Program-made: the position numbers and the translations under genes
In this document: piece after piece, positions 1 through 9,089 of the stretch
Numbering within the stretch: position 1 is the first letter of the stretch
How the letters are laid out: each line of letters starts with the position of its first letter
Notes under the pieces: model-generated
The model's input: only the letters and a program-made list of their open reading frames with translations
Database searches by the model: none
What the model was told of the DNA's origin: nothing
NCBI GenBank assembly: GCA_017794825.1
Contig: CP051237.1
Span: 2,542,001 to 2,606,000 of the forward strand
DNA: 64,000 nt
Direction: 5' to 3'
Source: Pararhizobium sp.
Lineage (GTDB): Bacteria; Pseudomonadota; Alphaproteobacteria; Rhizobiales; Rhizobiaceae

Positions 1-1
1 A

Positions 2-1177
2 GCCCAGGCGACAGACCTCGAAGTGACACACTGGTGGACATCGGGCGGTGAAGCCGCCGCGGTCGCCGAATTCGCCAAGGCATTCGACGCCACCGGAAAC
101 AAATGGGTCGACGGCGCGATCGCCGGCGGCGGCGGCACGGCGCGTCCCGTGATGATCAGCCGCATCACCGGCGGCGATCCGATGGGCGCCACGCAGTTCA
201 ACCATGGTCGCCAGGCCGAAGAACTGATCGAAGCCGGACTGTTCATCGACCTGACGGAGCTCGCAGAGCAGGAAAACTGGAAAGACGTCGTCAACCCGCC
301 GTCGCTGCTGGACAGCTGCACGCTTGACGGGCGCATCTATTGCGTGCCGGTCAATATCCATTCACCGCAGTGGCTGTGGCTCTCCCACAAGGCGTTCGAA
401 GACGCCGGCGTCCCGGTTCCGACGAACTGGGACGAGTATGTGGCCGCCGCTCCCGCCCTGGTGGAGGCCGGCAAGGTGCCGCTGGCGCTTGGCAACCAAC
501 CCTGGCAGTCCAACCTGCTCTTCGGCGCGGTGCAGATCGCGATCGGCGGCATTGACCTGTGGAAGCAGATCAACCTCGAAAAGGATGCAGACGCGGCGCG
601 CGGACCGGAAATGGCGACAGTCTTCCAGGCGATGGCGAACGCCCGCGAAATGGCCAAGGAATCCAACGTCCAGGACTGGAACCAGGCCACCAACATGGTG
701 ATTACCGGCGAAGCCGGCGGCCAGATCATGGGCGACTGGGCGCAGGGCGAGTTCCAGGTCGCGAACCAGGTCGCAGGCCAAGACTATTCCTGCCTGCCAG
801 GCCTCGGCGTGCATGAATACATCTCGACGGGCGGCGACGCCTTCTACTTCCCGAAGCTCGACGATCCTGAGCAGACCAAGGCGCAGCTCGAACTCGCCTC
901 GCTGATGGTCTCGAAGCCGGTGCAGGTCGCCTTCAACCTGAAGAAGGGCTCCCTGCCAATTCGCGGCGACGTCGACCTTGAAGCCGCCAATGACTGCATG
1001 AAAAAGGGCCTGGAGATACTCGCCGCCGGACGCATGCTGCCTTCCGGCGACCAGGTATTCTCGGCCGACACCCAGACGCAGTTCAACGATCTCATGGTCG
1101 AGTTCATGAAGGATCCGTCGATCTCCGCCGAGGACGCGCAGAAGCGCTACGCCGACATCGTCGAAAACGCCGACTGA
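2..1177 (+). CDS. sugar ABC transporter substrate-binding protein, 5' end missing
   Basis: This is the periplasmic binding protein of a CUT1-type sugar importer. The reading frame is open from base 2 and begins AQATDLEVTHWW, which looks like a signal-peptidase AxA site followed by the mature N terminus, so the start codon and most of the signal peptide lie upstream of the window. The HWWTSGGEAAAV and GGGG stretches near the N terminus resemble the glucose-type (GtsA-like) binding proteins of family 1, and the mature length of about 390 residues fits. It is followed by two permeases and an ATPase in the same direction. The sugar is not determined; the downstream isomerase and dehydrogenase suggest a less common sugar or polyol. 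Confidence 0.88.
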   Translation, partial: AQATDLEVTHWWTSGGEAAAVAEFAKAFDATGNKWVDGAIAGGGGTARPVMISRITGGDPMGATQFNHGRQAEELIEAGLFIDLTELAEQENWKDVVNPPSLLDSCTLDGRIYCVPVNIHSPQWLWLSHKAFEDAGVPVPTNWDEYVAAAPALVEAGKVPLALGNQPWQSNLLFGAVQIAIGGIDLWKQINLEKDADAARGPEMATVFQAMANAREMAKESNVQDWNQATNMVITGEAGGQIMGDWAQGEFQVANQVAGQDYSCLPGLGVHEYISTGGDAFYFPKLDDPEQTKAQLELASLMVSKPVQVAFNLKKGSLPIRGDVDLEAANDCMKKGLEILAAGRMLPSGDQVFSADTQTQFNDLMVEFMKDPSISAEDAQKRYADIVENAD

Positions 1178-1193
1178 GGCTGAACCGAAATGA

Positions 1194-1226
1194 CCCGGAC
1201 CGGCGGAACGACTCCGCCGGTCCGGG
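1194..1226 (+). terminator. strong hairpin between binding-protein and permease genes
   Basis: A perfect 14-bp inverted repeat (CCCGGACCGGCGGA, loop ACGAC, then its complement) begins 17 bases after the stop of the binding-protein gene. There is no T-run, so it is more likely an mRNA-stabilising or attenuating structure that gives more binding protein than permease, as is common in such operons. It also argues against starting the permease at the ATG at 1190. Confidence 0.7.
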
Positions 1227-1246
1227 GGTCAGCGGGGGGAAGCCGC

Positions 1247-2140
1247 ATGTCGAGCAATCGGCCAATCAGGCTGTTCCGGAATCTGAACGCCAAGATCAGC
1301 GCGATCCCGATGATCGCGACGGCGCTGGTCGTTTTCGTAGGCGGGACCGTCTGGACCGTTGTCTACTCCTTTACCAATTCCAAGCTCCTGCCGCGGGCGA
1401 AATTCGTCGGGCTCGATCAGTACGAACGGCTTTGGAACAGCAACAAGTGGCTGATTTCCATCGAGAACCTGTTCATTTTCGGCATCTGCTCGCTGATCTT
1501 CTCCTTCATCATCGGGTTCATTCTCGCGGCGCTGCTCGATCAGAAGATCCGCTTCGAGGACACGTTCCGGTCGATCTTCCTGTTTCCCTTCGCGCTTTCT
1601 TTCATCGTCACGGGTCTTGTGTGGCAGTGGCTGCTCAACCCGGATTTCGGAATTCAGAGCGTGGTACGGTCGCTCGGATGGGAAAGCTTCGATTTCGATC
1701 CGCTCTACAACGCGAATATCGTCATTTACGGCATCCTGATCGCCGCGCTCTGGCAAGGCACCGGGCTCGTCATGTGCCTTATGCTCGCCGGGCTGCGCGG
1801 CATTGACGAGGATATCTGGAAGGCCGCCCGGGTGGACGGAATTCCGATGTGGAAGACCTATCTCTTCATCGTCATCCCGATGATGCGGCCGGTCTTCATC
1901 ACCGCAGTCGTCATCATCGCGTCCGGCATCGTCCGCGTCTACGATCTGGTCGTGGCGCAGACCAGCGGCGGACCGGGCATCGCCTCGGAAGTGCCCGCGA
2001 AATACGTATATGACGCGATGTTCCTGTCACAGAATCTCGGGCAGGGGTTCGCAGCGTCGACCATGATGCTGCTGTCGGTGGCGATCGTCGTCATTCCATG
2101 GGCCTATCTCGAATTCGGAGGCCGCAAACACCATGGATAG
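1247..2140 (+). CDS. sugar ABC transporter permease (MalF-like)
   Basis: First inner-membrane subunit of the CUT1 importer, 297 residues with about six hydrophobic segments. The EAA loop that docks the ATPase is visible as KAARVDGIPMWKTYLFIVIP. I chose the ATG at 1247 because a GGGGGGA ribosome-binding site sits just before it; the alternative ATG at 1190 would lie at the foot of the 1194-1226 hairpin and add 19 residues with no membrane character. The stop overlaps the next permease start by 8 bases, which indicates translational coupling. Confidence 0.9.
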   Translation: MSSNRPIRLFRNLNAKISAIPMIATALVVFVGGTVWTVVYSFTNSKLLPRAKFVGLDQYERLWNSNKWLISIENLFIFGICSLIFSFIIGFILAALLDQKIRFEDTFRSIFLFPFALSFIVTGLVWQWLLNPDFGIQSVVRSLGWESFDFDPLYNANIVIYGILIAALWQGTGLVMCLMLAGLRGIDEDIWKAARVDGIPMWKTYLFIVIPMMRPVFITAVVIIASGIVRVYDLVVAQTSGGPGIASEVPAKYVYDAMFLSQNLGQGFAASTMMLLSVAIVVIPWAYLEFGGRKHHG

Positions 2141-3056
2141 TTCGACCGCTACGCTCCCTGCAAGCAGCGCCGCCAGCGCCGAACCGCGCGGAAAGAAGCC
2201 GCAGCGCCGGCTGTCTCGCCGCAACATCATCATCTACGGCACGCTGACGGTCGCCGCGATATACTACCTCCTGCCGCTCTACGTGATGGTGGTGACGTCG
2301 CTGAAGGGAATGCCGGAAATCCGGCTCGGCAATATTTTCTCGCCACCGCTGGAAATCACCTTCGAACCGTGGGTGAAGGCCTGGGCGACGGCCTGCACCG
2401 GACTGAACTGCGACGGGCTATCCCGCGGCTTCTGGAATTCGGTGCGGATCACCATACCCTCGGTGATCCTGTCTATCCTGGTGGCGTCGGTAAACGGCTA
2501 CGCATTGGCCAACTGGCGCTTCAAGGGCGCCAACATCTTCTTCACCATCCTGATCATCGGCGCCTTCATCCCCTACCAGGTGATGCTCTATCCGATCGTC
2601 ATCATCCTGCGCGAGATCGGCCTCTATGGCAGTCTGACGGGACTCGTGATCGTGCACACGATCTTCGGCATGCCGATCCTGACCCTGCTCTTCCGCAACT
2701 ACTTCACCTCGATCCCGGAAGAGCTGTTCAAGGCGGCGCGCGTCGACGGCGCAGGCTTCTGGACGATCTATCTGAGGATCATGTTGCCGATGAGCCTGCC
2801 GATCTTCGTCGTCGCCATGATCATCCAGGTCACCGGCATCTGGAACGACTTCCTGTTCGGGGTCGTCTACACCGGTCCGGAGACCTATCCGATGACGGTT
2901 CAGCTCAACAATATCGTCAATTCGACGCAGGGCGTGAAGGAATACAACGTCAACATGGCCGCCACGATCATCACGGGTCTCGTGCCGCTCATCATCTATT
3001 TCATCTCGGGCAAGCTATTCGTGCGCGGCATCGCCGCCGGCGCGGTGAAAGGGTAG
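2133..3056 (+). CDS. sugar ABC transporter permease (MalG-like)
   Basis: Second permease of the CUT1 importer, 307 residues. It has an Ala/Ser-rich cytoplasmic N terminus, then about six membrane segments, with the EAA loop at FKAARVDGAGFWTIYLRIML. The C terminus ends RGIAAGAVKG, typical of MalG-type subunits. The start overlaps the end of the upstream permease by 8 bases, and the ATPase gene begins 6 bases after its stop, so the transporter is one transcription unit. Confidence 0.9.
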   Translation: MDSSTATLPASSAASAEPRGKKPQRRLSRRNIIIYGTLTVAAIYYLLPLYVMVVTSLKGMPEIRLGNIFSPPLEITFEPWVKAWATACTGLNCDGLSRGFWNSVRITIPSVILSILVASVNGYALANWRFKGANIFFTILIIGAFIPYQVMLYPIVIILREIGLYGSLTGLVIVHTIFGMPILTLLFRNYFTSIPEELFKAARVDGAGFWTIYLRIMLPMSLPIFVVAMIIQVTGIWNDFLFGVVYTGPETYPMTVQLNNIVNSTQGVKEYNVNMAATIITGLVPLIIYFISGKLFVRGIAAGAVKG

Positions 3057-3062
3057 AACTTC

Positions 3063-4148
3063 GTGGCAAGCGTATCGGTAAAGAACCTGTTCCTGAGTTT
3101 CGGCGAGGTGAAGGTCCTGCAGGACCTCAATCTCGAGGTCGGGCGCGGCGAGTTCCTTGTGCTTCTCGGCTCGTCGGGATGCGGAAAATCGACTCTGCTG
3201 AACTGCATCGCCGGCCTGCTGGACATCTCCGACGGACAGATTTTCATCAGCGACAGAAACGTCACCTGGGAGGAGCCAAAGGACCGCGGCATCGGCATGG
3301 TGTTCCAGTCCTATGCGCTCTATCCGCAGATGACGGTGGAAGGAAATCTCGCCTTCGGGCTGAGGAACGCAGGCGTGGGGCGCGACGAGATCGCCAAACG
3401 GATCAAGCAGGCAGCGGAGCTCCTGCATATCGAACCGCTGCTCAAGCGCAAGCCGGCGCAGCTTTCGGGCGGCCAGCGGCAGCGTGTCGCGATCGGCCGG
3501 GCGCTGGTGCGCGACGTCGACGTTTTCCTGTTCGACGAGCCGCTCTCCAATCTCGACGCCAAGCTGCGAGCCGAACTGCGCGTGGAAATCAAACGGCTGC
3601 ACCAGCAACTCGAAAACACCACGATGATCTACGTGACCCATGACCAGATCGAGGCGCTCACACTGGCTGACAGGATCGCCATCATGCGCGGCGGCGCAAT
3701 CCAGCAGCTTGCTGACCCACATACGATCTACAATCGACCGGTCAACAAATATGTCGCCGGTTTCATCGGCTCTCCCAGCATCAATTTCCTCGACGGCAAC
3801 ATCACGCGGGACGGGAAGCCAAGTTTCACCACGGGCGACGTGATCCTGGACCTTGAGCGGTATCCGTTCGAAAACGCATCGTCGCAGGGCGAGAGCGTCT
3901 TTGGCATCCGTCCCGAACATGTGGCTTTCGGCGACGCCGCGGCCAGTTTGCCGTTCAGCGCGGAAATCCCGGTCGAGGTTGTCGAACCGATGGGCTCGGA
4001 CACGCTTGTCTGGTCGAAACTCGGCGGCCAGGATTTCCGGTTTCGCGTCGACGGGCAGATCCCTGTATCGACAGGCGAAACCGTGAGGATTGGCTTCGAT
4101 CCGGCCCGCGCATCGATATTCGACAAGAAGACGGAGCTGCGGCTCTGA
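3063..4148 (+). CDS. sugar ABC transporter ATP-binding protein (UgpC/MsmX type)
   Basis: Cytoplasmic ATPase that powers the importer, 361 residues from a GTG start. Walker A is GSSGCGKST, the signature is LSGGQRQRVAIGRAL, Walker B is VFLFDEPLSNLD, and the switch His lies in YVTHDQ. After about residue 240 comes the OB-fold/TOBE regulatory region (FGIRPEHV, then EPMGSDTLVW), as in MalK/UgpC. It is preceded by both permeases and followed by two catabolic genes. Confidence 0.92.
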   Translation: MASVSVKNLFLSFGEVKVLQDLNLEVGRGEFLVLLGSSGCGKSTLLNCIAGLLDISDGQIFISDRNVTWEEPKDRGIGMVFQSYALYPQMTVEGNLAFGLRNAGVGRDEIAKRIKQAAELLHIEPLLKRKPAQLSGGQRQRVAIGRALVRDVDVFLFDEPLSNLDAKLRAELRVEIKRLHQQLENTTMIYVTHDQIEALTLADRIAIMRGGAIQQLADPHTIYNRPVNKYVAGFIGSPSINFLDGNITRDGKPSFTTGDVILDLERYPFENASSQGESVFGIRPEHVAFGDAAASLPFSAEIPVEVVEPMGSDTLVWSKLGGQDFRFRVDGQIPVSTGETVRIGFDPARASIFDKKTELRL

Positions 4149-4197
4149 GCGCAGCGCTGAACCATCCAACCGGCATATCTCCACGAACGGAAATCCC

Positions 4198-4950
4198 ATG
4201 AAAGACATATCCTACCAGCTCTATTCATCCCGCGAATTTCCTCCTCTTGAAAAAACCCTGTCGATGTTGAAGGGGCTCGGCTACACCCAGGTCGAGGGCT
4301 ATGGCGGCCTCTACGGTGATCCGGCGGCGCTTGGCGCTGCACTCCAGGCCGCCGGTCTTGCGATGCCGTCCGGCCATTTCGGCCTCGACATGCTGGAGAA
4401 CGAGCCGGACAAGGCGATTGCCGTGGCGCAGGCGACGAACATGAGGATGGTCATCTGTCCCTATCTGATGGAGCCGGACAGGCCAGGCGACGCAGCCGGA
4501 TGGCGGGCCTTCGGCGCGCGGCTTGAAAAAGCCGGTCAACCGTTCCGTGACGCCGGCCTCACGGTCGGCTGGCACAATCACGATTTCGAATTCCGCCCAC
4601 TGCCCGACGGCGGCATACCGCTGCAGCACATACTGGACGGCGGCCCAACGCTTGCCTGGGAGGCCGATATCGCCTGGATCGCGCGGGGCGACGCCGACCC
4701 GCTTTACTGGATCGACCGTTACGGCGACCGCATTGCGGCGGCGCATGTCAAGGATATCGCCCGGCAAGGCGAAAACTCGGACGAGGACGGCTGGGCTGAC
4801 GTCGGCCACGGCGTGATGGACTGGAAGGCGTTGCTGGCCGCGCTGAAGAAGACCGAAGCCAGCCTCTACGTGATGGAACATGACAAGCCGAATGACGACG
4901 AGAGGTTCGCCCGCCGCTCGATCGCGTCCCTCAAGGCACTGACGGAGTAA
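4198..4950 (+). CDS. sugar phosphate isomerase/epimerase, TIM barrel
   Basis: 250-residue protein of the AP-endonuclease-2-like TIM-barrel family (IolE/IolH/epimerase type), which binds a divalent metal and interconverts keto sugars or polyol derivatives. Metal-ligand and barrel motifs are visible: GWHNHDFEF, WEADIAWIARG, AAHVKDIA and YVMEHDKP. The start is the ATG at 4198, where similarity begins; the 36 residues encoded upstream in frame are not family-like. The substrate is unknown, but the position between a sugar importer and a Gfo/Idh dehydrogenase fits one degradation route. Confidence 0.85.
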   Translation: MKDISYQLYSSREFPPLEKTLSMLKGLGYTQVEGYGGLYGDPAALGAALQAAGLAMPSGHFGLDMLENEPDKAIAVAQATNMRMVICPYLMEPDRPGDAAGWRAFGARLEKAGQPFRDAGLTVGWHNHDFEFRPLPDGGIPLQHILDGGPTLAWEADIAWIARGDADPLYWIDRYGDRIAAAHVKDIARQGENSDEDGWADVGHGVMDWKALLAALKKTEASLYVMEHDKPNDDERFARRSIASLKALTE

Positions 4951-4953
4951 AAC

Positions 4954-6102
4954 ATGCAGGAACAGACACTCGGCGTCGGCATTATCGGCTGCGGCAACAT
5001 CTCCCAGGCCTATTTGAGCCTGGCCCCGCTTTTTCGCGGCGTCAGGGTGGTCGCCTGCGCCGATATCGACCGGAAAGCCTCCGCCCAGCGCGCTGGCGAA
5101 TTCGGCGTGCGCGACAATTCCATCGAAGAACTTCTGGGCGCCGGCGACGTGGATATCGTCGTCAACCTGACGATCCCCGCTGCCCATCACGACGTCTCAA
5201 AGGCGGCGCTGCTTGCCGGCAAGCACGTCTATTCGGAGAAGCCATTCGTGCTGTCGCTGGAGGAAGGGCTGGCGCTTGCCAGACTGGCCGACGAGAACAA
5301 GTTGCGCATCGGATCGGCGCCCGACACGTTCCTGGGCGGCGCGCACCAGCATGCCCGTCACCTTGTCGACAGCGGCGCGATCGGCAGGATAACCGGCGGC
5401 ACGGCTTTCGTGATGAATCACGGCATGGAGCACTGGCATCCCAATCCGGATTTCTTCTACAAAAGAGGCGGCGGTCCGATTCTCGATATCGGTCCGTACT
5501 ACATCACCGACCTGGTTCAGCTCATCGGGCCGGTGGAAAAGGTCGCCGCGCTGACCGCCGCGCCGAGCCGGCGCAGGACGATCTCCTCCGAACCGCGCGC
5601 CGGTGAAACCATTCCCGTTGAAACCCCGACAACAATCCACGCGCTGCTGCAATTCGCAAACGGCGCGGTGGTGACCTTCGGCGCCAGCTGGGACGTGTGG
5701 AACCACGAACACAACAACATCGAACTGTACGGCGAGAAGGGCACGCTCTATGTTCCCGACCCCAATTTCTTCGGCGGGGCGTTGAGCATGACGAAGGGCG
5801 CCGAAGCGGTGTGCCCGCTGGAAGACTACGCCCATCCCTTCTCGGTTCCCAATCAGAGCCATGGCACGCTTGGACCACTCGCCAATTACCGCACCGCCGG
5901 GCTTTCGGACATGGCGCTCGCCATTCTGGAGGGCAGACCGCATCGCTGTTCGCTCGAACTGGCGCTGCACGTGATCGACATCATGACATCCATCCTGAAA
6001 TCGGGAGAGACCGGCGAGTTCGTCACGATTACAACCGGATGCGAGCGGCCGCGGCCGCTTGCCATGGAGGAAGCGCGCGCCATGCTGGCGCAGCAGGCTT
6101 AG
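4954..6102 (+). CDS. Gfo/Idh/MocA family oxidoreductase
   Basis: 382-residue NAD(P)-dependent dehydrogenase. The Rossmann motif GIIGCGNISQAY is at residues 8-19, the EKPFVLSLEEG cofactor/catalytic segment near residue 90, and a GGGPILDIGPYYI motif near residue 170 carries the catalytic-face residues. It begins 3 bases after the epimerase stop, so the two are translationally linked. It probably oxidises the sugar imported by the upstream transporter or its epimerised product. Confidence 0.88.
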   Translation: MQEQTLGVGIIGCGNISQAYLSLAPLFRGVRVVACADIDRKASAQRAGEFGVRDNSIEELLGAGDVDIVVNLTIPAAHHDVSKAALLAGKHVYSEKPFVLSLEEGLALARLADENKLRIGSAPDTFLGGAHQHARHLVDSGAIGRITGGTAFVMNHGMEHWHPNPDFFYKRGGGPILDIGPYYITDLVQLIGPVEKVAALTAAPSRRRTISSEPRAGETIPVETPTTIHALLQFANGAVVTFGASWDVWNHEHNNIELYGEKGTLYVPDPNFFGGALSMTKGAEAVCPLEDYAHPFSVPNQSHGTLGPLANYRTAGLSDMALAILEGRPHRCSLELALHVIDIMTSILKSGETGEFVTITTGCERPRPLAMEEARAMLAQQA

Positions 6103-6165
6103 GGGCGAAAGCCCTGCACCGCGGCGCAGCTTCCTCCTACAGTTTCGCTCGCCTTCCAGGCGTCA

Positions 6166-7476
6166 TCAAGCAGGCCGCCGCCATGCGCCCGCCACGCGGC
6201 GCACCTTGCGTGGGGCCGCGATCCAGATGCAAAGCATCGACAGCGGGCAGGCGATTGCAACAACCCACAGGCCGACAGTGTAGCTGCCGGCCAGATCGTA
6301 GAGGTACCCTGTGACCCAGGGACCCGTTCCCGCGCCAAGATTGGCCATGACGCTGACGGAGCCGAGGATTGTGGCGAAACGTCTTCCAGCGAAGATTTCG
6401 GCCGTCACCGGGCCGAACAGGGACGCGATCCCGTAGCCCAACAGCCCCTGAAAGCCGACCGTCGCATAAAGCAGCAGGCGGCTCGGATAACTCTCCATCA
6501 CGACCATGGCGATTGCGCAAAGCATGAAACCGGAAACCGCAACGCACCAGCCAGCCTCGCGGCCAAAACGATCGGAGAAATGACCGATGCTGATCTGACC
6601 GATCACGCCGGCGGCGGCGACAAGGCTGAAGGCGAAGGCCGCTTCCCCTGCACCGACGCCGACATCCAGAAAGAACCGGATCTGATGGACCTGAACCGCG
6701 TACCAGGCGTAGAGCGCCAGAAAATATCCTACGGCGATCCACCAGAAGCGCATCGTTTTCATGGCCAGGGGAAGCGTCCAGTCGCGCTCCGTCCAGGCTT
6801 CGTCGACGATGACGGGACCGCTTGCGGCGAATTCCGGTCCTCCGGAGGCCTGTCCATTGTCGGCGGAAAGACCGACATCCTCCGGCCGACCGCGCTGTAG
6901 CAGCAGGTTCAACGGGATGATCAGAACGATAAACGCAAAAGCGATGGCGACGCATGCGGTGCGCCAGCCGTACGTTTCGATGACGATCTGCAGCAGCGGA
7001 AACAGGCCGAGCGCCAGAACCCCGACACCGGAAAAGGCGACGCCGAGCGCCATTCCGCGCCGGCGTATGAACCAGTTCGGAAGAAACATGGAATGCCCTA
7101 CATAGGCCATCGGCATGGACCCGCCGGTCGCCACCAGGCCGAGGCTGAGGTAGAAGGCAAGCGGCGTGCTCGCAAAGGTCGCCGCACAGTAGCCAATCGC
7201 CACCACCACCGCGCTGACCGGCAGGATGACGCGTGGCCCGTAACGGTCCATCAGCATGCCGATGAACGGCACTGATGCTGTCGACGCAATGAACCCGACG
7301 GAGAATATGGCGGCCGTTACGCCGCGTTCCCAACCGAACTCATCGAGTATCGGCGGGTAGAACAGTGAAAATGCCGTCCGTGCATTGACCGCTATTCCGA
7401 GCGTCAGAAAAGCGACTGCAATTACGACCCACCCATAGTAAAAACGGGTGGCGACCGGTGGTCTTCCGCCGCTCAT
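6166..7476 (-). CDS. MFS transporter
   Basis: 436-residue major facilitator with about 12 membrane helices. MFS motif A is visible after helix 2 as GMLMDRYGPR, and its repeat in the second half as GHFSDRFGRE. It resembles the monocarboxylate/oxalate-formate type (RFYYGWVVIAVAF at the N terminus). I chose the ATG at 7476 because a GGAGGGGGA site sits 7 bases upstream; 20 further in-frame residues upstream look non-coding. It is convergent with the sugar operon and divergent from the LysR gene at 7931, which may control it. Substrate not determined. Confidence 0.85.
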   Translation of the reverse strand: MSGGRPPVATRFYYGWVVIAVAFLTLGIAVNARTAFSLFYPPILDEFGWERGVTAAIFSVGFIASTASVPFIGMLMDRYGPRVILPVSAVVVAIGYCAATFASTPLAFYLSLGLVATGGSMPMAYVGHSMFLPNWFIRRRGMALGVAFSGVGVLALGLFPLLQIVIETYGWRTACVAIAFAFIVLIIPLNLLLQRGRPEDVGLSADNGQASGGPEFAASGPVIVDEAWTERDWTLPLAMKTMRFWWIAVGYFLALYAWYAVQVHQIRFFLDVGVGAGEAAFAFSLVAAAGVIGQISIGHFSDRFGREAGWCVAVSGFMLCAIAMVVMESYPSRLLLYATVGFQGLLGYGIASLFGPVTAEIFAGRRFATILGSVSVMANLGAGTGPWVTGYLYDLAGSYTVGLWVVAIACPLSMLCIWIAAPRKVRRVAGAWRRPA

Positions 7477-7930
7477 GTTCACTCCCCCTCCGCCGATTCG
7501 CCACTTCAAAAGGCCGGGCATTTCGACGTTATTCAACCCGCCTGTGTCAAGACGAGGCTGTCTGCGATTGGTATCTTCCGAAAACCGTCTGTTTCCAGCG
7601 ATTACGACGTATCTGAAGACATGTCTTCAAGCTTTCACCGTGGCTGTCACATTACGTGGTTTGAGCACGTGTCTTTTGTGCAACAGCAAGCTTGTGCGGG
7701 ACTGAATTACCGTCCATACTGCCGGTGACAGAGTGGTTTTCTACTGAGAAAACAATGATGGAGCGGGCGCGGCGATGACGACGGCGTTACAGGAAAGAGA
7801 AGAAGTGGCCACTACGATCCGGTCGCTTGAGGCGCAAGATGGGCGTCCCGATCATCGCGGCCACGATCAATCAGTAGAAAATCTGGGTTAATTGTGGAAA
7901 TGAATAAATAATATAGAATAAATTAATCGT
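7477..7930. promoter_or_regulatory. 454-bp divergent control region between MFS and LysR genes
   Basis: No gene is supported here. It becomes AT-rich next to the LysR start (about 7885-7930). It holds a perfect 16-bp palindrome at 7614-7629. Both flanking genes read away from it, so it should carry both promoters. Confidence 0.6.
7614..7629. promoter_or_regulatory. perfect 16-bp palindrome, candidate operator
   Basis: TGAAGACATGTCTTCA is its own reverse complement. It lies 138 bases upstream of the MFS start and about 300 upstream of the LysR start. The symmetry suits a dimeric regulator; whether LysR binds it is inference. Confidence 0.4.
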
Positions 7931-8917
7931 ATGAATATACAGACTCTCGATCTCAATCTGCTACGCATCCTGTTCGCATTGCTACAGGAGCGATCGACCG
8001 TCAAGGCTGGCGCGCGCGTTGGTTTGTCGCAGCCGGCGGTGTCGGCGGCTCTCGGCCGGTTGCGCGAGTCTCTCGGCGACCCGCTCTTCATTCGACAGGG
8101 ACAGAGAATCGTCCCGACGGATTTCGCCAAAAGCCTCGAATTGCCGCTTCAGCGCATGTACGAAGATCTTGACGCCCTTCTGAAGCGGGCGGAAGCTTTC
8201 GACCCCACCACGTCGAGCGTTTCCTTCATGATCTCGGGCACGGATTTCTTCGCCGACCTGCTGATGCCTTCGCTGGCCAAGATCCTCTCCAGTCACGCGC
8301 CGCACATGCGAATCCAGTTGACGGAACTGCAGGATCCCGAAGGCGTCAACGATCTTGAAAACGTGCATATCGACCTCACGCTCAGACCCAAGATGGAGTT
8401 TCCCGAGTGGGTTGAATATGTGCCGGTCTTCAAATCCGAACATGTGATGATTGCGCGTGAAGGCCATCCGGCGCTCGCCGCCGCCGGCGTTCTGCCCGGA
8501 GACGTGGTCCCGCTCGACCTGTTTTGCAATCTCGGACACATGCTGATGTCGATGCGCGGCAATCTGAGAGGCCTTGGCGACGAGGCGCTTGCGCGCGTTG
8601 GACGCGAGCGCCGCGTGGTCATGTCGACGCCAAGCTTCTCCGGCGTATACAACGCCGTCTCCAAGAGCGACCTCGTGGCGCTGATACCGCACCAGCTCGC
8701 GGAAAGCATTGCGCCGCGCATCGGATTATCGATCTACAATCTGCCGATGAAGGTGGACCCCGTGACCATATGCATGATCTGGCACCGCCGAAGAACCGCC
8801 AGCTCGGCGCATCAATGGCTACGCGAAACGGTGATGAACATCATGACGCCGCTGAACAGGACCAGCCCGCCAGCCGAACGCGTGACCGCGCGGATTCCAA
8901 AGCGGGAAATCAGCTGA
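7931..8917 (+). CDS. LysR family transcriptional regulator
   Basis: 328 residues. The N-terminal winged helix-turn-helix is clear: DLNLLRILFALLQERSTVKA, then LSQPAVSAALGRLRESLGDP and LFIRQGQRIVPT. The rest is the two-lobed effector domain. The layout is close to NodD/PcaQ-like proteins, although no inducer can be named. It stands divergent from the MFS gene, the classical LysR target arrangement, and also precedes the PLP-enzyme gene at 9090 in the same direction, so either could be its target. Confidence 0.9.
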   Translation: MNIQTLDLNLLRILFALLQERSTVKAGARVGLSQPAVSAALGRLRESLGDPLFIRQGQRIVPTDFAKSLELPLQRMYEDLDALLKRAEAFDPTTSSVSFMISGTDFFADLLMPSLAKILSSHAPHMRIQLTELQDPEGVNDLENVHIDLTLRPKMEFPEWVEYVPVFKSEHVMIAREGHPALAAAGVLPGDVVPLDLFCNLGHMLMSMRGNLRGLGDEALARVGRERRVVMSTPSFSGVYNAVSKSDLVALIPHQLAESIAPRIGLSIYNLPMKVDPVTICMIWHRRRTASSAHQWLRETVMNIMTPLNRTSPPAERVTARIPKREIS

Positions 8918-9089
8918 CAGAAACGCAGAAGCCGGGACTTCGAAAGTTTTTCCCTCCGGGTTTCGGCAGCCGCAAGAGCCCGGGACGGTGATCCGGAAAC
9001 TGCAATTTCCATGCGAAGTCTCAACGAAATACTCTCTCTTTGGCTAAGAATTGGGCAATTTTCTCGCATCATGTCTGCATAATGCGCAC

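Noticed and set aside
3015..4208. A 397-codon minus-strand frame over the sugar ATPase gene
   Set aside because: Shadow frame of the conserved ATPase.
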